Shown here in pieces: positions 41,990 to 53,354 of a stretch of DNA of 64,000 nt. The first letter of the stretch is position 1. Every line of letters begins with the position of its first letter. The notes below the pieces were generated by a model that was not told the origin of the DNA, made no database searches, and worked only from the letters and a program-made list of their open reading frames with translations. The translations under genes were made by a program, and so were the position numbers. The stretch comes from Prorocentrum cordatum (lineage: Eukaryota; Sar; Dinophyceae; Prorocentrales; Prorocentraceae), in the NCBI GenBank assembly GCA_963575745.1, contig CAUYUJ010014193.1, forward strand, positions 305,357 through 369,356. Direction: 5' to 3'.

Positions 41990-42175
41990 ATAATAATCAT
42001 GTTTACATTCTTGGTTTTTATACGTATATTATATATATATAATATATATATATATATATGCACAACATATGTTTTTTGATACATATATATACATATATAT
42101 AGAACAACAACAACAACCCTAAACCCTATACCCTAAACCCTACCCCCCCCCCAAAAAAAAAAAAAAGACGACGAC
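41990..42175. repeat. AT-rich patch with interstitial telomere-like repeat
   Basis: TATATA-rich sequence (42,020-42,102) leads to CCCTAAACCCTATACCCTAAACCCTA-type units (42,117-42,142; about four CCCTAAA units, one altered), then ten C and fourteen A. TTTAGGG is the plant-type repeat also used by dinoflagellates. Confidence 0.75.
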
Positions 42176-44299
42176 GGTGAAAGCCACCCGGGGCGACCGC
42201 GCCCTAGGGCCCCTGGTCCGGAACGTCTCAGAGACGCCCCCGATAACTCCAGGGGAGGAAAGGGGGAGGGCACTACCACCATCAGCCCCGAGACCCCCCC
42301 CCCCCCCCATATTTCCAAACGAATTTGAACTTGCCCCCCATCGGCCGAGAGAATTACACGAGCCACTGACAGTCACCCCGTTGGGGGATGGGGTGGCGGA
42401 GGAGGACCGACCAGCCGCGCGGGCCCTGCGGCCGTCCTGGCCAAGACCTTCACTGACCCAGTCCTGCCAGGCCTGTCTCGATGCGCCAGCGGCCTGCGCC
42501 CTGGACGCCCGATGCAGCTCGCGAACCTCATCAACCGAATCCCCGGAAACTCGAACAAAAAAACCTATCGGCCAATCCGTCCGCGAGAACCCGCGCGCGC
42601 TGCGCTGAGCTAGCAGCCGCGCGAGCGACCAAAGCAAACTCGCTGCCCCCAGCTGGGCGGGCCGCCTGGTCGGGCCCCAGCTGGGCGGGCAAACTGGCGA
42701 GCGGAGTCCAGCACCCTCGCGGCCCAGACAACGCCAGCCAAGACCGCCTTATAGCCCCTGTGGGCGACGCCGAGGGCATCGCCCAAATCCCCCTCCCGCG
42801 CCGACTGGCGGCGCGACGGGCAGGGGGGGCGGGTTGGGCGGCGGGGAACAAATACCTTCGAGTTCGTCAGAGACGGGTGGAACTGGATACCCAAAGGGAA
42901 ATGCGGCCACAAGCCGATCGTTCTGTCCACGGAGACAGATTGAATACCTTGCGCCAACGAGATGGCAACCAAGAACGATCAAACACCGAAGGCTCGCCAA
43001 CACTGGGAAAGCACACTCGGTCTCGAGTGGCAGCGATCTGGCACAAGCGCCCCCGGGCGAAATCCGCCCCCCGCAGCAAACCCGGGGGGGGGCCCAGTCG
43101 CCCTCTACCGCGACCTCGCAGCCAAGACGGAAAAGAACCCTCCAAGAGCCCCAAAGATCCCGAGGCCTCCTTCCGAGAGACCCTCCGAATGGATCAGATA
43201 GACCGAGACCAGGCAGAAAGCGTCGCAACCAGGGGCGTGCACCATGGTCGCTGTTACTCCCCCTGGAGAAATCATGCGCCCCTCGGCTGCACGCGCTCAG
43301 CCGTTGCGGACATTGACAGCAGCGCCAGAACTGACCCCCCCCCACCTCCCCCCGAAGTGCCAGGGCACCAGCTCGACTTCCATCCGAGCGTTCCTGCAGA
43401 CGAAGAGGCCTGGGCAATAGCATCACCCTCCATCAACCTGCGCCCCTGTCCCAGAAAAAATGGACGACGAGGTTTCCAGAAGAGACCCGAGCGACCCCCA
43501 GTTGTTGTGGTTGGCCGCCACCGCCGAGATTCACTCCGCAAGAACTTCGAAACCGCTAACCTCTGCAGCAGCAGTAGGAAGGAGAGAAGACAAGGGGGCG
43601 CGAGGAGAAGGACGCCCGGGGCATTCCCCAGCCGTTCGGGGGCCAGGGGGGCAGAGAAGGCAGGGAGGCCCGACGCGTTAATCTCTGACTTCCCGGAACA
43701 CTGACGCAGCAACTTCTGGAAACGCGGGAAGCCCGACAGGTGCGACTTTGAGTGGATCGGGGACGGTCTGTCTGCCAAAACATGTAATCTCAAACATCAT
43801 ATGTATGAGAGCCTGGCTGGCTACGATCACATGCTGGACTTGAGTGCCCCCCCCCCCCCCCCCCCTGGCGCCAAAGGGGGGGCTTGAAAGGATAGAGCCG
43901 CGTCGGCATGGGCGCGGGCGTCCTGGGGCGCCTCAGCTGCGGCCGCAGCAGACTCAGGGCCTCCTTCAGCAGCAGCTCCTAACGCCGCGCAGAATATCCT
44001 CGCGCGCGCGCCTCGGTCTCCTTCCTGTCGCCGTACGTGGCCCCGAAGTCTTCCCGATGTCGTCCAGGAGGTCGCAACTGATGAGCTTGCAGAAATCCAC
44101 TTCGCCATCCATGGCGCCAGCGAGTAGAACTGCAGACGTCTCATCGGGCGCGGCCAAACCGACCCCTACCAAACCATGCCCTTTTTTCAAAGAAGGCGGA
44201 AGTGCGCAAACGCAGGGAGCGAATGATATCCTTCCTGAGAGCGTCGCACTCGCAAGACCGGGTCGCGGTCCCAGGGGCATGCGGAGAGACAACTAAATC

Positions 44300-45380
44300 G
44301 AGACGTTTTGGAAACCACTGCACCAGTCAAGCGCATCGGGGACGAACATGAACGAAAGCACTAGCGCGGGCAGAAGTCGCGACGACGGGCCGGCAGAAAG
44401 AACGACGCAAGATAAGGAGCACGGCCCAAAGACAGTCATCGGGGAACGTCAACGGCGCATGAAATCCACGCGCTGCCTTCGAATGGCGTGACCAACAGTG
44501 GCCGGCCAGAGCGACGCGTCTGCGCTGGCACGGGCGTTTATCATTCAAAATATCATGCCTCGGCCCTGCGCTGCGTAGCGCAACTCATTCTTAATGCGAA
44601 TCAGAGCTCCAAGGTGCGCACGTGATGTCGGTGAACCGAAACGCGCACTGAACCTGGGCGGCTAGGAAAAAAACGCAACCACCCCCAAAACGAACATATA
44701 CCAACGAAGCAGTCACATGCTTTGCGCGCGGTGAAGTACGACCGCCAGGGTTCGAACAGTCTTACAACATACCTGGCAAACATTGAACGATTTCTCAAAA
44801 GTGATCGGACCACTCACGACACCAGAATTACAAATGAATCGTTTCGCTACTTCGGGAATTTGACAAAGGAACACCACGCCTTTTGTATATGGACGAGCAA
44901 GTGAAACGTCGCCCACCCTGACGTACGCATACGCCTGCAGGGATTGCGAATCGAGCCAATGATGGCCCAAAGAGACGGTCCTCCTGTGGAGGGGTTTTGA
45001 CAGCGCGTGCCCGCTACATATCAGTAGCCTCGAAAGTGCACAAACAGACGTATCATCGGATCCACACTTGGCTCTATCACAGAGCGCCCATGCCTGCGTT
45101 GGCAAGCATGGCTCTGGTGCTGAGCCAGGCGCATGAGTACGCGCGTGCTGCGCGACCAGGCTCACGCGCCCCATGAAAGACTGCGGACGTTTCAAGGCAT
45201 TGGCCACGCATCCCCACAGACGCAACGCAGTACGTTGCACATATTGAGGCAATGAGTTGTAAATACTGGGAACCAATAGTATGCCTGGGTGCAACATGCC
45301 AGCACATGCCGCACAAACCGCACGTGTAACCCCCATCCTTCCATTTCCGCCTGATATCCCGTTCACATATTTTATACATC
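44300..45380. other. Unassigned sequence
   Basis: No gene or repeat I can support. Composition is closer to 50% GC than its neighbours. Confidence 0.4.
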
Positions 45381-46020
45381 CTTCATCCTTCCCTCCCCTG
45401 CCGCCCCCGTTCGCCCCCCCCTCCCCACCCTCTCTCAACTTCCCCCTCCTCCGCCCCCCTCCTCCTCGACCCCTGGCCCAGCTCGCCCTCGCGGCGGAGC
45501 GCATTGTGCAGCGCGTCGCCAGGCGAGGGAACTAAGGGAGGGAGGGGGGAGGAAGGGGGGAGGGGGGGGGGAGAGAAGGGGGGGAAGGGAGACAGGGCGA
45601 AAGACGCACACAGGGAGGGGGGCGTGGGAGAGGAGCCAGAGGAGGTAGGAGAGATACGGGGGGAGCGGGGGAGGGAAGGAATGTCGGAGGCAGGGAAGGA
45701 GAGGAAGAAACGAGGGCAAGGGCGATGCGGGCGAAGGGAGCTAATGCGAGGGGGGAGGGATGGGAGGGAAGGGGCACCAGGGAGGGAGGGGGCGAGGAAA
45801 AGCGAGGAAAGCGGGGGGAGGAAAAGAAGGCAAGGAGGAGAGACAGAGACGGTGGGGATGTTGTGAGGACAGCGGAGAAGTGGACAGAATGGAAAGAGGG
45901 AGATGGCGAGAGGCCAAAGTGAAGAGCAAGGGAAGAGTGGCGAGGGGACGGCGAGGGAGGGAGAGACACGAAGGAGTAAGGAAGGAGGAGAGGATGGCGG
46001 CGGAGTAACGGGGAGAAGAT
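45380..46020. repeat. Low-complexity pyrimidine then purine tract
   Basis: CCTCCCC-rich to 45,470 and GGGAGG/GAGGAA-rich from 45,530; long frames here are low-complexity. Confidence 0.75.
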
Positions 46021-46204
46021 CGGGAAAGACCAGCCGGCCTGGACTCCCGCGGCACCTGCGACAAAACCTTGCCCTCCGCCCCCCAGCGAGGCCCAAACTG
46101 CACTCGCGCGGCTTGCGGGGGCCGCGCGACTGTCTTTTGGGGCTCGCCCGGGGCGGATCCCCGAATGAAAATTTCGAAAGTGTGGACCCGGAGCTCGTCG
46201 CGGT

Positions 46205-46405
46205 AGGGCATCATTTGGGCGCGCCCCAAACCGGAGGCTTCCGTGACGACCCCCCCCGGGACCCCCGCCCGTCTGTCTTGTTTCCCGACTTGCGCCTAAA
46301 CCGGAGGCTTCCGTGACGAGCTCGGGGGGGCCCCGGGCGCAACCTAAACCGGAGGCTTCCGTGGCGAGGGGGCGCCCAAACCGGAGGCTACCGTGACGAC
46401 CCCCC
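46205..46405. repeat. Four copies of AAACCGGAGGCTTCCGTGACGA
   Basis: A 22-bp unit with the short inverted repeat CGGA-GGCT-TCCG at about 46,229, 46,299, 46,345 and 46,378, joined by G/C runs. One copy has GTGGCGA and one GGCTACC. Confidence 0.8.
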
Positions 46406-46419
46406 CCCCGGAGGTTTCC

Positions 46420-47560
46420 TGGTCGGGGGCCCTCGGGGGGGCCCTCTCGGGGCACTCCAGGCCTTCCAGTGCAATCTCGGAGGGCCTCAAGAGGGCTCCA
46501 AGAGAGCCTCAGGAGGGCCTCAAAATTTCAAATATATTGACAAACTTTGAAGCTCTCTTGGAACCGTCTTGAGCCCGCTTGAAGCCCTCCGGATCGCACT
46601 GGAAGGCCCTGGAGGGCCCCGGCAATGCTCCAAGAGGGCCCCTAGAGGGCCTCAAGACGGCCCTCAGCGAGCCCCACGAGGGCCCCAAGGGGGCCCAAGA
46701 GAAACCCAAGAGGGCCTCTAGTGCACGACCACTTGCGTATATGAACACTGCTGTCCATGACCACTCTCGTATTCAACTGCTACTGTATATCACCCCTCCC
46801 TCCTGGCTCATCCCTTCACCCTCATCGCTCCCCCTGATGATCAGGGCAAGTCGCCTGGTGATTTTTTGGACGGGCTGGCGGGGATACGCGGAGCGCCAAC
46901 AATTTCTGGAAGCCTGCCTGAGGGCTCAAGGGGGCCCCAAGTGGGCCCCGTGAGGCCCGCAAGAGGACCTCGGGAGAGCCCCGCCTGGACCCCGAGAAAA
47001 TCCAAAGTTAGGACGCGCGCTGCATCCTGATTCAGGAATGTCTCGGGGTCCACTTGATGCCCCGTGGGGGCATTCTCCGGGATTTCCTGAAACCCGCCCG
47101 AAGCCGGAGGGAGCCCGTGTCGCCGAGAACTCGCTAATACGGCTTTAATAAAATCTAGTTACCCCCCAAGAGGGCCCAACTCCAATATTCAAAATGCTTT
47201 TTGGCTCTGGGCCATCTGGGGATCCATCCGGGGTCCTCCTGGAGCCCCCCTGGGGGTCTCCCCAAGGCCCACCCACAGCCCCCTCGAACCCATTGAGGGC
47301 CCCAAAGAACGCCCCAGAGGGCACCCATCAGAAGGGGTCCAAATACATGTATGTTTGGAGGGCCCGCATCAGGATGCATGGTGCAACATGAGTTTGGGCC
47401 GTTGCGTGGGCCACGCCGGTGCCCTCTTGGAGCCGTCTTGGGCCGCGCTGGGGCTGTCCTGAAGCCCCGAGGATGCCCCGAGAGAACCCCGAGAGAGTCC
47501 CAAGGAGGCTCCTGCAAGCGACATTTGCATGCACACTTTTACGTCGTATTGTTTCCGCGT
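46420..47560. repeat. Degenerate GAGGGCCCCAAGAG-type repeats, no gene
   Basis: Much of this stretch consists of degenerate 11-16-bp units built on GAGGGCCTCAAGAG. No protein-like frame. Confidence 0.55.
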
Positions 47561-48400
47561 GCTCCCTTGAAGCAAGAGGGTAAGGTTTTCCTCGATGTGG
47601 CATGCATTGCCGTTTGCCCCACGGCGCGGCGTCGTGCTCAACAACAACGTCCCCCGCCATGCCATTGCGGTTGCATGATGCACCGTGCACCTTGACCTGG
47701 GGCCCACTGGGGGTCGGCTTGGAGCCCTCTCGGAGCTCTTTTGGGGGCCTCAGAAGACATTTTTTTTCGGAGCCTCGTTGCGGCTTCGGGGGGGGGGGGG
47801 GCCTCGCCCAGCTCGCTCGAGGGAAACCGCGAGCTCCGGAGTCCGACCGCCAGCATCAATCGTCTGGCAACCCCCGCATATCCTAACATTCTCGGTAACC
47901 TAGGAAAGCGGGGCCCCGGGCGTCAGCCGAAATCGACGGCGAGTTATTGTCAAATCCCTGCAATTTCCGCGAGGGGCCACTGTCGAGCATTGATTCTGAG
48001 ACAAACACAAAACGCACGCGAGTGCTTGAGATGATCGAGTCAACAGTAGCACCGAAAAGTGTCAGCGGGCAGTCATATGTTTCCTCTAGTTGCGAAGCCG
48101 CTCGCGCCCCAAGATGCAGATGCGATGGTGCCGCAGCTTGAAACATTGTAGACGCACGCGCAAGAATGGCAGCGATGCTCCCATTGCTCCTTCGCCAACT
48201 CCGCCAAACAAGCACGCATTCCGACTCGATCGAGGAAGCTGCGCGGCACACTTGCTGCACTTCATGACTTCTGTTTGCGAATTCCTTTGGGGCGGCGCCG
48301 GTCGTGCCCCGAGAGCGCTTCGCGCGTGGGCAATTCATTTTGCTCGAGTCTGCAGCCGACGCACGCGCGGACCGCATTGACCTCGAAAACGCAAAACTCG
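47561..48400. other. Unassigned sequence
   Basis: No supported gene; a minus-strand frame at 48,377-47,883 may belong to the ORF1-like remnant but shows no motif. A short segment near 48,408-48,440 (GGGGTCGGTTTGGCCGC) recurs inverted at about 44,148-44,180. Confidence 0.35.
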
Positions 48401-49236
48401 CTACGCAAGGGCATGGTTTGCTAGGGGTCGGTTTGGCCGCCCCTGAGTCTCAGCAGCGGGCGGAGGCGGAATATTGGAAGCCTGGTTGAGCTCCAGCAGC
48501 GCCTCCTTGTACGCCAAATCCGCGGACAAGAGCTTCCCTCGCCTTTGCCACCGTATTGCGATGTGCCTCAATGTCATGCTGCAGCTTGACCGACTGGCCC
48601 AAGTCATGTTCTAGCTTCTTCTCGGCATGCTGAACAGCTCCGTAATATTGATCAACTTTGACCTGTCGCCTCGAGATGTCGCACGAGGTCGGTGTAGCGC
48701 TTCGCCGCCATGGTATCACCCGCTTTCCGCGAGAGTAATGCCAGGGACCCAGCTTCTTCGACCGACAAATTGGGCACTGGGCCAGACGGCAATGGCGGCT
48801 GACACGATCCAGAACCTGCTTCACCAGCGGCGACTCCGCCAGGTAGCATGAACTGGCCTCCGTCATTGCCTCCTCTTCCCTTGCCGTGGCCTGTTTTTTT
48901 GCCGAAGCCTTCTATAGCGAAAAGACTGTGGGACGAAGACTCCTGGAGGCGGCGACTGCCAGTATTCTATACCGGAAACACCACCACTATGAGAGCCGCC
49001 GCCACCACCAACATTAGGAAGAGGGTTTTGGCAATGCTTGAAGTGAGTCCAATGTAGCGAATTTTTCGACAACCGCAACACGAACACTTGACCTTGGAGC
49101 TCCCAGGCGTCTGAGACCGACCGTCATTTCCGCCCTGGTACCGCCATGGCGCATACGCCCAGCCATTGCGGCACATAAATCCTGCAGGGCCTGAAGACCA
49201 AGCAGGGATCGAACGAGAAATGAAAGAGCGCCGCAC
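48400..49236 (-). pseudogene. ORF1-like remnant: Cys-rich segment plus coiled coil, probably from a retroposed or LINE transcript
   Basis: Minus-strand reading across three frames gives a Cys-rich start (PAGFMCRNGWAYAP, VKCSCCGCRKIRYIG at about 49,070-49,110), a Gly-rich linker, SVEEAGSLALLSRKAGDTMA, and a coiled coil (GAVQHAEKKLEHDLGQSVKL, then KLLSADLAYKEALLELNQ) ending in a Pro-rich tail (NIPPPPAAET, about 48,450). Zinc-binding N-terminus plus coiled coil is the pattern of LINE ORF1 proteins, but no diagnostic motif proves it. It begins about 60 bp downstream of the spliced-leader ladder, as expected for a reinserted trans-spliced cDNA. Confidence 0.45.
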
Positions 49237-49298
49237 CGCATGGCGAGGCCACGCCGCTTACCGACCCAAAAATGCAAGTATGTTGATGGGCCAGATGC

Positions 49299-49365
49299 CT
49301 TGACAAATGGTTCATTTGAGCGAAAAAGGCTTGAGCCAAAATGGTTTGAACGAAAATCCATGCGG
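49299..49365 (-). other. Ladder of spliced-leader relics
   Basis: On the minus strand, in order: a degenerate 21-mer (49,365-49,345; 14 of 21 match to the dinoflagellate spliced leader), an exact CCATTTTGGCTCAAG (49,344-49,330), CCTTTTTCGCTCAAA (49,329-49,315; 12 of 15), and AACCATTTGTCAAG (49,312-49,299). The exact 15-mer is the leader minus its first six or seven bases. Tandem 15-nt relics are the known mark of repeated cDNA recycling in dinoflagellates. Confidence 0.85.
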
Positions 49366-49369
49366 ACCT

Positions 49370-49560
49370 CCTCCTCCTCCTCCTCGATCATTCCTCGGTC
49401 CTGCTCCTCTTCCTGCTGCTCCTCCTGCTCCTTTTCCTCCTCCTCCTCCTCCTCCTCCTCCTCGTCCTCGTCCTCCTCCTCCTCCTCCTCCTCCTCCTCC
49501 TCCTCCTCCTCCTCATCATCATCATCCTCCTCCTCCTCCTCCTCCCCCTCGATCCTCGAT
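49370..49560. repeat. (CTC)n microsatellite with a CAT patch
   Basis: About 190 bp of CTC/CCT triplets with interspersed TCAT, just upstream (minus sense) of the spliced-leader ladder. Confidence 0.95.
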
Positions 49561-50815
49561 CCTCTTACTCCTAGTCCTCGATCATTGGTCCTCCATGCTC
49601 CTACCCCTCGTTCTCTCCCCCCTTCCGCGAGGCCCAGAAGGGCCCCGCGAGGCTCCAGGAATGGGCATGGGAGCGAGGGAGGTGGCTCGGGCCAGGGGCA
49701 CCCCTGCCGGCAGCAGCCCGAGGGGAGCCGAGGAGGCGAGCGTGCTGGACTCGGGCGCGCCCCAGCGCAGGGGGAGCCACTCCCAAGGCCACGCTAACGG
49801 CGATGTTGCTTAACGGTGATGGTGGGAATCAAATTGTAGGAAATCACGATCCACACTTCCCACATTTCCAAGATGCAAATGCGTCGAACGAAAACGACAC
49901 AGCGGATTCTAGGAAAGCACGAGCCACGCGTTCCCACAATACCGAAGCCTACATCGCCGTTGCCTACATCGCCGTTAGCGTGTCTACGGCACTCGGTCTA
50001 ATGGGCACAGGGACATGACAACGAACATACGTTCGCAACCGCCACTGCGAACAGCATAGGGAGCATCCTTCGGAGTAGGTTCGCGAGCGTGTACGTACGC
50101 ACGGACGCGCGAAGCGCGGCTTTCTTCTCGAGCCCCCCGGGGGACCCAAGAAGGCCACACTCCATTGCCTCGCGGAGGATTGGAACAGACCATGCGGCTG
50201 CACAGCCACAGCTCCTCGGAGCTCACAGGTGTGCAAGGGCTCACCCCACAGAGCCCGAGGGCCCGAGGCGGGCGCGAGAGGAGGGCAGGGCAGAGAGCAG
50301 CGTGAGGCTTCGCGAGCCCGCTGTGCGCAGCTGCCTCTCAGGCCGCGCCCAGCGCCGAGCGCCGGAGGCGGCCATGCGTCGAGGAAAAATGAATGGCGGC
50401 CGAGGCGTAACCAGCCACACGAAGCAGACTCCGTCCCCCCTCTCTCCCCTGCCCACCCCTCGTTCGTCGTTGCCCGAGAAGGAGGGGGGGGGGGGGGGGG
50501 CAAGGGCTGGGAAGGCGCGGGAGGGCGAGAAGAGGGGCGGGAGGGGAAGGCGCTGGAAAGGGGGAAAGGGGGGGAAGGGACAGGACAGAACCTGCATCGC
50601 GCACCGCAAGGTGGGGCCAGAAGCGCCCGGCAAAAGCGCGGAACTGTGCGCATCCCAAAGGGGAACTGCCTCCTCAAAACGATGCTTGCCAGCAGCTCTG
50701 CGGAGGAGGATAACTTTGGGGCGGGCCTGTCCCTACAGGCGGATTTTGGGCGACAAATGCAAAATGCTCAAACATAGTCAAAAAATGATTAAGAAAATAG
50801 TCCCTGTACTGTTTT
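49561..50815. other. Unassigned GC-rich sequence
   Basis: No gene supported. Contains a G run (about 50,484-50,500) and GGGAGG-rich DNA to 50,580. Confidence 0.45.
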
Positions 50816-50821
50816 TTTGAC

Positions 50822-51700
<879 letters not shown>

Positions 51701-52079
51701 TGGAGAATCCGCCGACCCCTTGGGGTTCATCGGCGTGTGAGATGTTCCCCCTCCCCAAACCCCTCCCCCGGGAGCCCGGTCCGGTCCATTTGGAGGGGGG
51801 GGGGGGGTCCGGCCGGACGGCCCCGGGCGGCCCGGAACCCCCCGGAGGTCTCATCCGCTCCCGAAAACCGTGGAAAAAACGCGTGACAATCGTGTATGGA
51901 CGCGTCTGGTGGCATCGAAATGGGTTTGGGACGCCCCACGAGCGCTCCAAGACGTCCAAGTTGGCCCGAAGACGGGCCACGAGGCGTCCTCGACGGCAGA
52001 AGAGGTCCCCACGAGCCCCCCCGAGGGCCTCCGAGATGCGTTCCACAAGGGTCCCTAGATGCAAAAATTGAGCCATTCC

Positions 52080-53340
52080 CTTTGTGAAATGTACATTTTT
52101 AAAAAATTCAGCTTTGGATCTTTCCGATGCTCCCCGACGGCCCAAGAGGCTCCCAAACCGGGCCAACAGGCGTCCAAGACGGCCCAAGAGGGCTCCGAAA
52201 ACGGCCCCAAGAGCGTTCCAGGAGCGCTCCGAATTGCCTCCACGAAGCTCCACATGGTCCCAAACGGTCCAAGAGCGATCATAAACATCGACGACGACCT
52301 CCCGACGGCTCACGAGGCCTCCCCAGACGCCCCCACAGGCATCCAAGATTCCCCCCAAGAGGCCCTCTAGACGCAACAAATCCCTCGCTTCCTTCGTAAA
52401 ACGTATACTTTTTCACACGTGCGCCTTTTGGGGTGCCCCCCGCTCCTGCACGGCCCCAGAGCCCCCCAAACCCGCTCCCAGACGGTCCAAGACGCCTCCA
52501 AGAGGGTCCGTACATAGCCCTCGAGGGCCCCAAGACGGGCCAACTGACGTCCAAGACGGCCCAGAAGGGCTCCGAAAACGGCCCCGAGAGCGCTCCAGGA
52601 GCGGTCCGAGTGGCCTCGAAGAGAGCTCCCCATGGTCCTCGACGGTCCAAGGGCGATCAAAAACGCTGACGACGGCCTCCAAACGGCTGAAGAGGCCCCC
52701 AAGACGCCCCAAGAGGCATCCACGATGTGCCCCAAGAGGGCCTCTAGACGCAAAAAAACCTTCGTTTCCTTCGTCAAACGTATATTGTTTCAAACGTGCG
52801 CCTTTTGGGATGCCCCCCGCTCCTGGACGGCCCCAGAGCCACCCAAACCCGCTCCCAGACGGCCCAAGACGCCTCCAAGAGGGTCCCCACAGAGCCCTCG
52901 AAGGCCCCAAGACGGGCCAACACACATCCAAGACGGCCCAAAAGGGCTCCGAAAACGGCTCCGAGAGCGCTCCAGGAGCGGTCCGAGCGGCCTCGACGAG
53001 AGCTCCACATGGTCCTCGACGGTCTAAGAGCGATCCAAAACGCTGACGACGGCCTCCAGACGGCTGAAGAGGCCCCCAAGACGCCCCAAGAGGCTTTTAC
53101 GATGCGCCCCTGGAGGGCCTCTAGCTGTATAAAATCGCCCGTTCTCATAGTAAAACGTATATTTGTTCGCACGCGCGCCTTTTGGGGTGCCCCCCTGCTC
53201 CGGGGCGGCCCGAGAGCCACCCAAGACCGCGCCAAGACGGTCCAAGAAGCCTCCACGAGGGCCCCGCGACAGGCCAAGAGGGCGCCAAGACGGGCCCAGA
53301 GAGGCCGAGGACGGCCCAAGAGAGCCCCGAAGACGACGCG
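52080..53340. repeat. 377-bp tandem repeat, about three and a half units
   Basis: ACGTGCGCCTTTTGGGRTGC recurs at 52,417, 52,794 and (as ACGCGCG) 53,171, giving a constant 377-bp period. Within each unit CCAAGACGGCCC-like submotifs repeat. A more divergent unit precedes (52,080-52,390), and related GACGGCCCAAGA motifs begin by about 51,940. Frames translate to GPSW/LGRL-type repeats, not recognisable proteins. Confidence 0.85.
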
Positions 53341-53354
53341 CGCGCGACTCGCGG

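Larger units (their letters stand above)
39950..44300 (-). mobile_element. Second LINE, decayed, minus strand
   Basis: The RT core (41,864-41,100) and C-terminal region (41,168-39,980) are recognisable. Upstream, a basic helical segment (RELHRASRAQAAGASRQAW then QDWVSEGLGQDGRRAR, about 42,430-42,560) fits the pre-RT region. The 5' limit at about 44,300 is a guess. An AT-rich and telomere-like insertion (41,990-42,175) interrupts it. Confidence 0.6.

Noticed and set aside
42481-43704. A 407-residue plus-strand frame
   Set aside because: It is Pro/Arg/Ser-rich with no motif and lies opposite the LINE 2 upstream region; more likely an antisense shadow.
45383-46455. Pro/Ser/Leu-rich frames of 160-307 residues on the minus strand
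   Set aside because: Low-complexity translation of a purine/pyrimidine tract.
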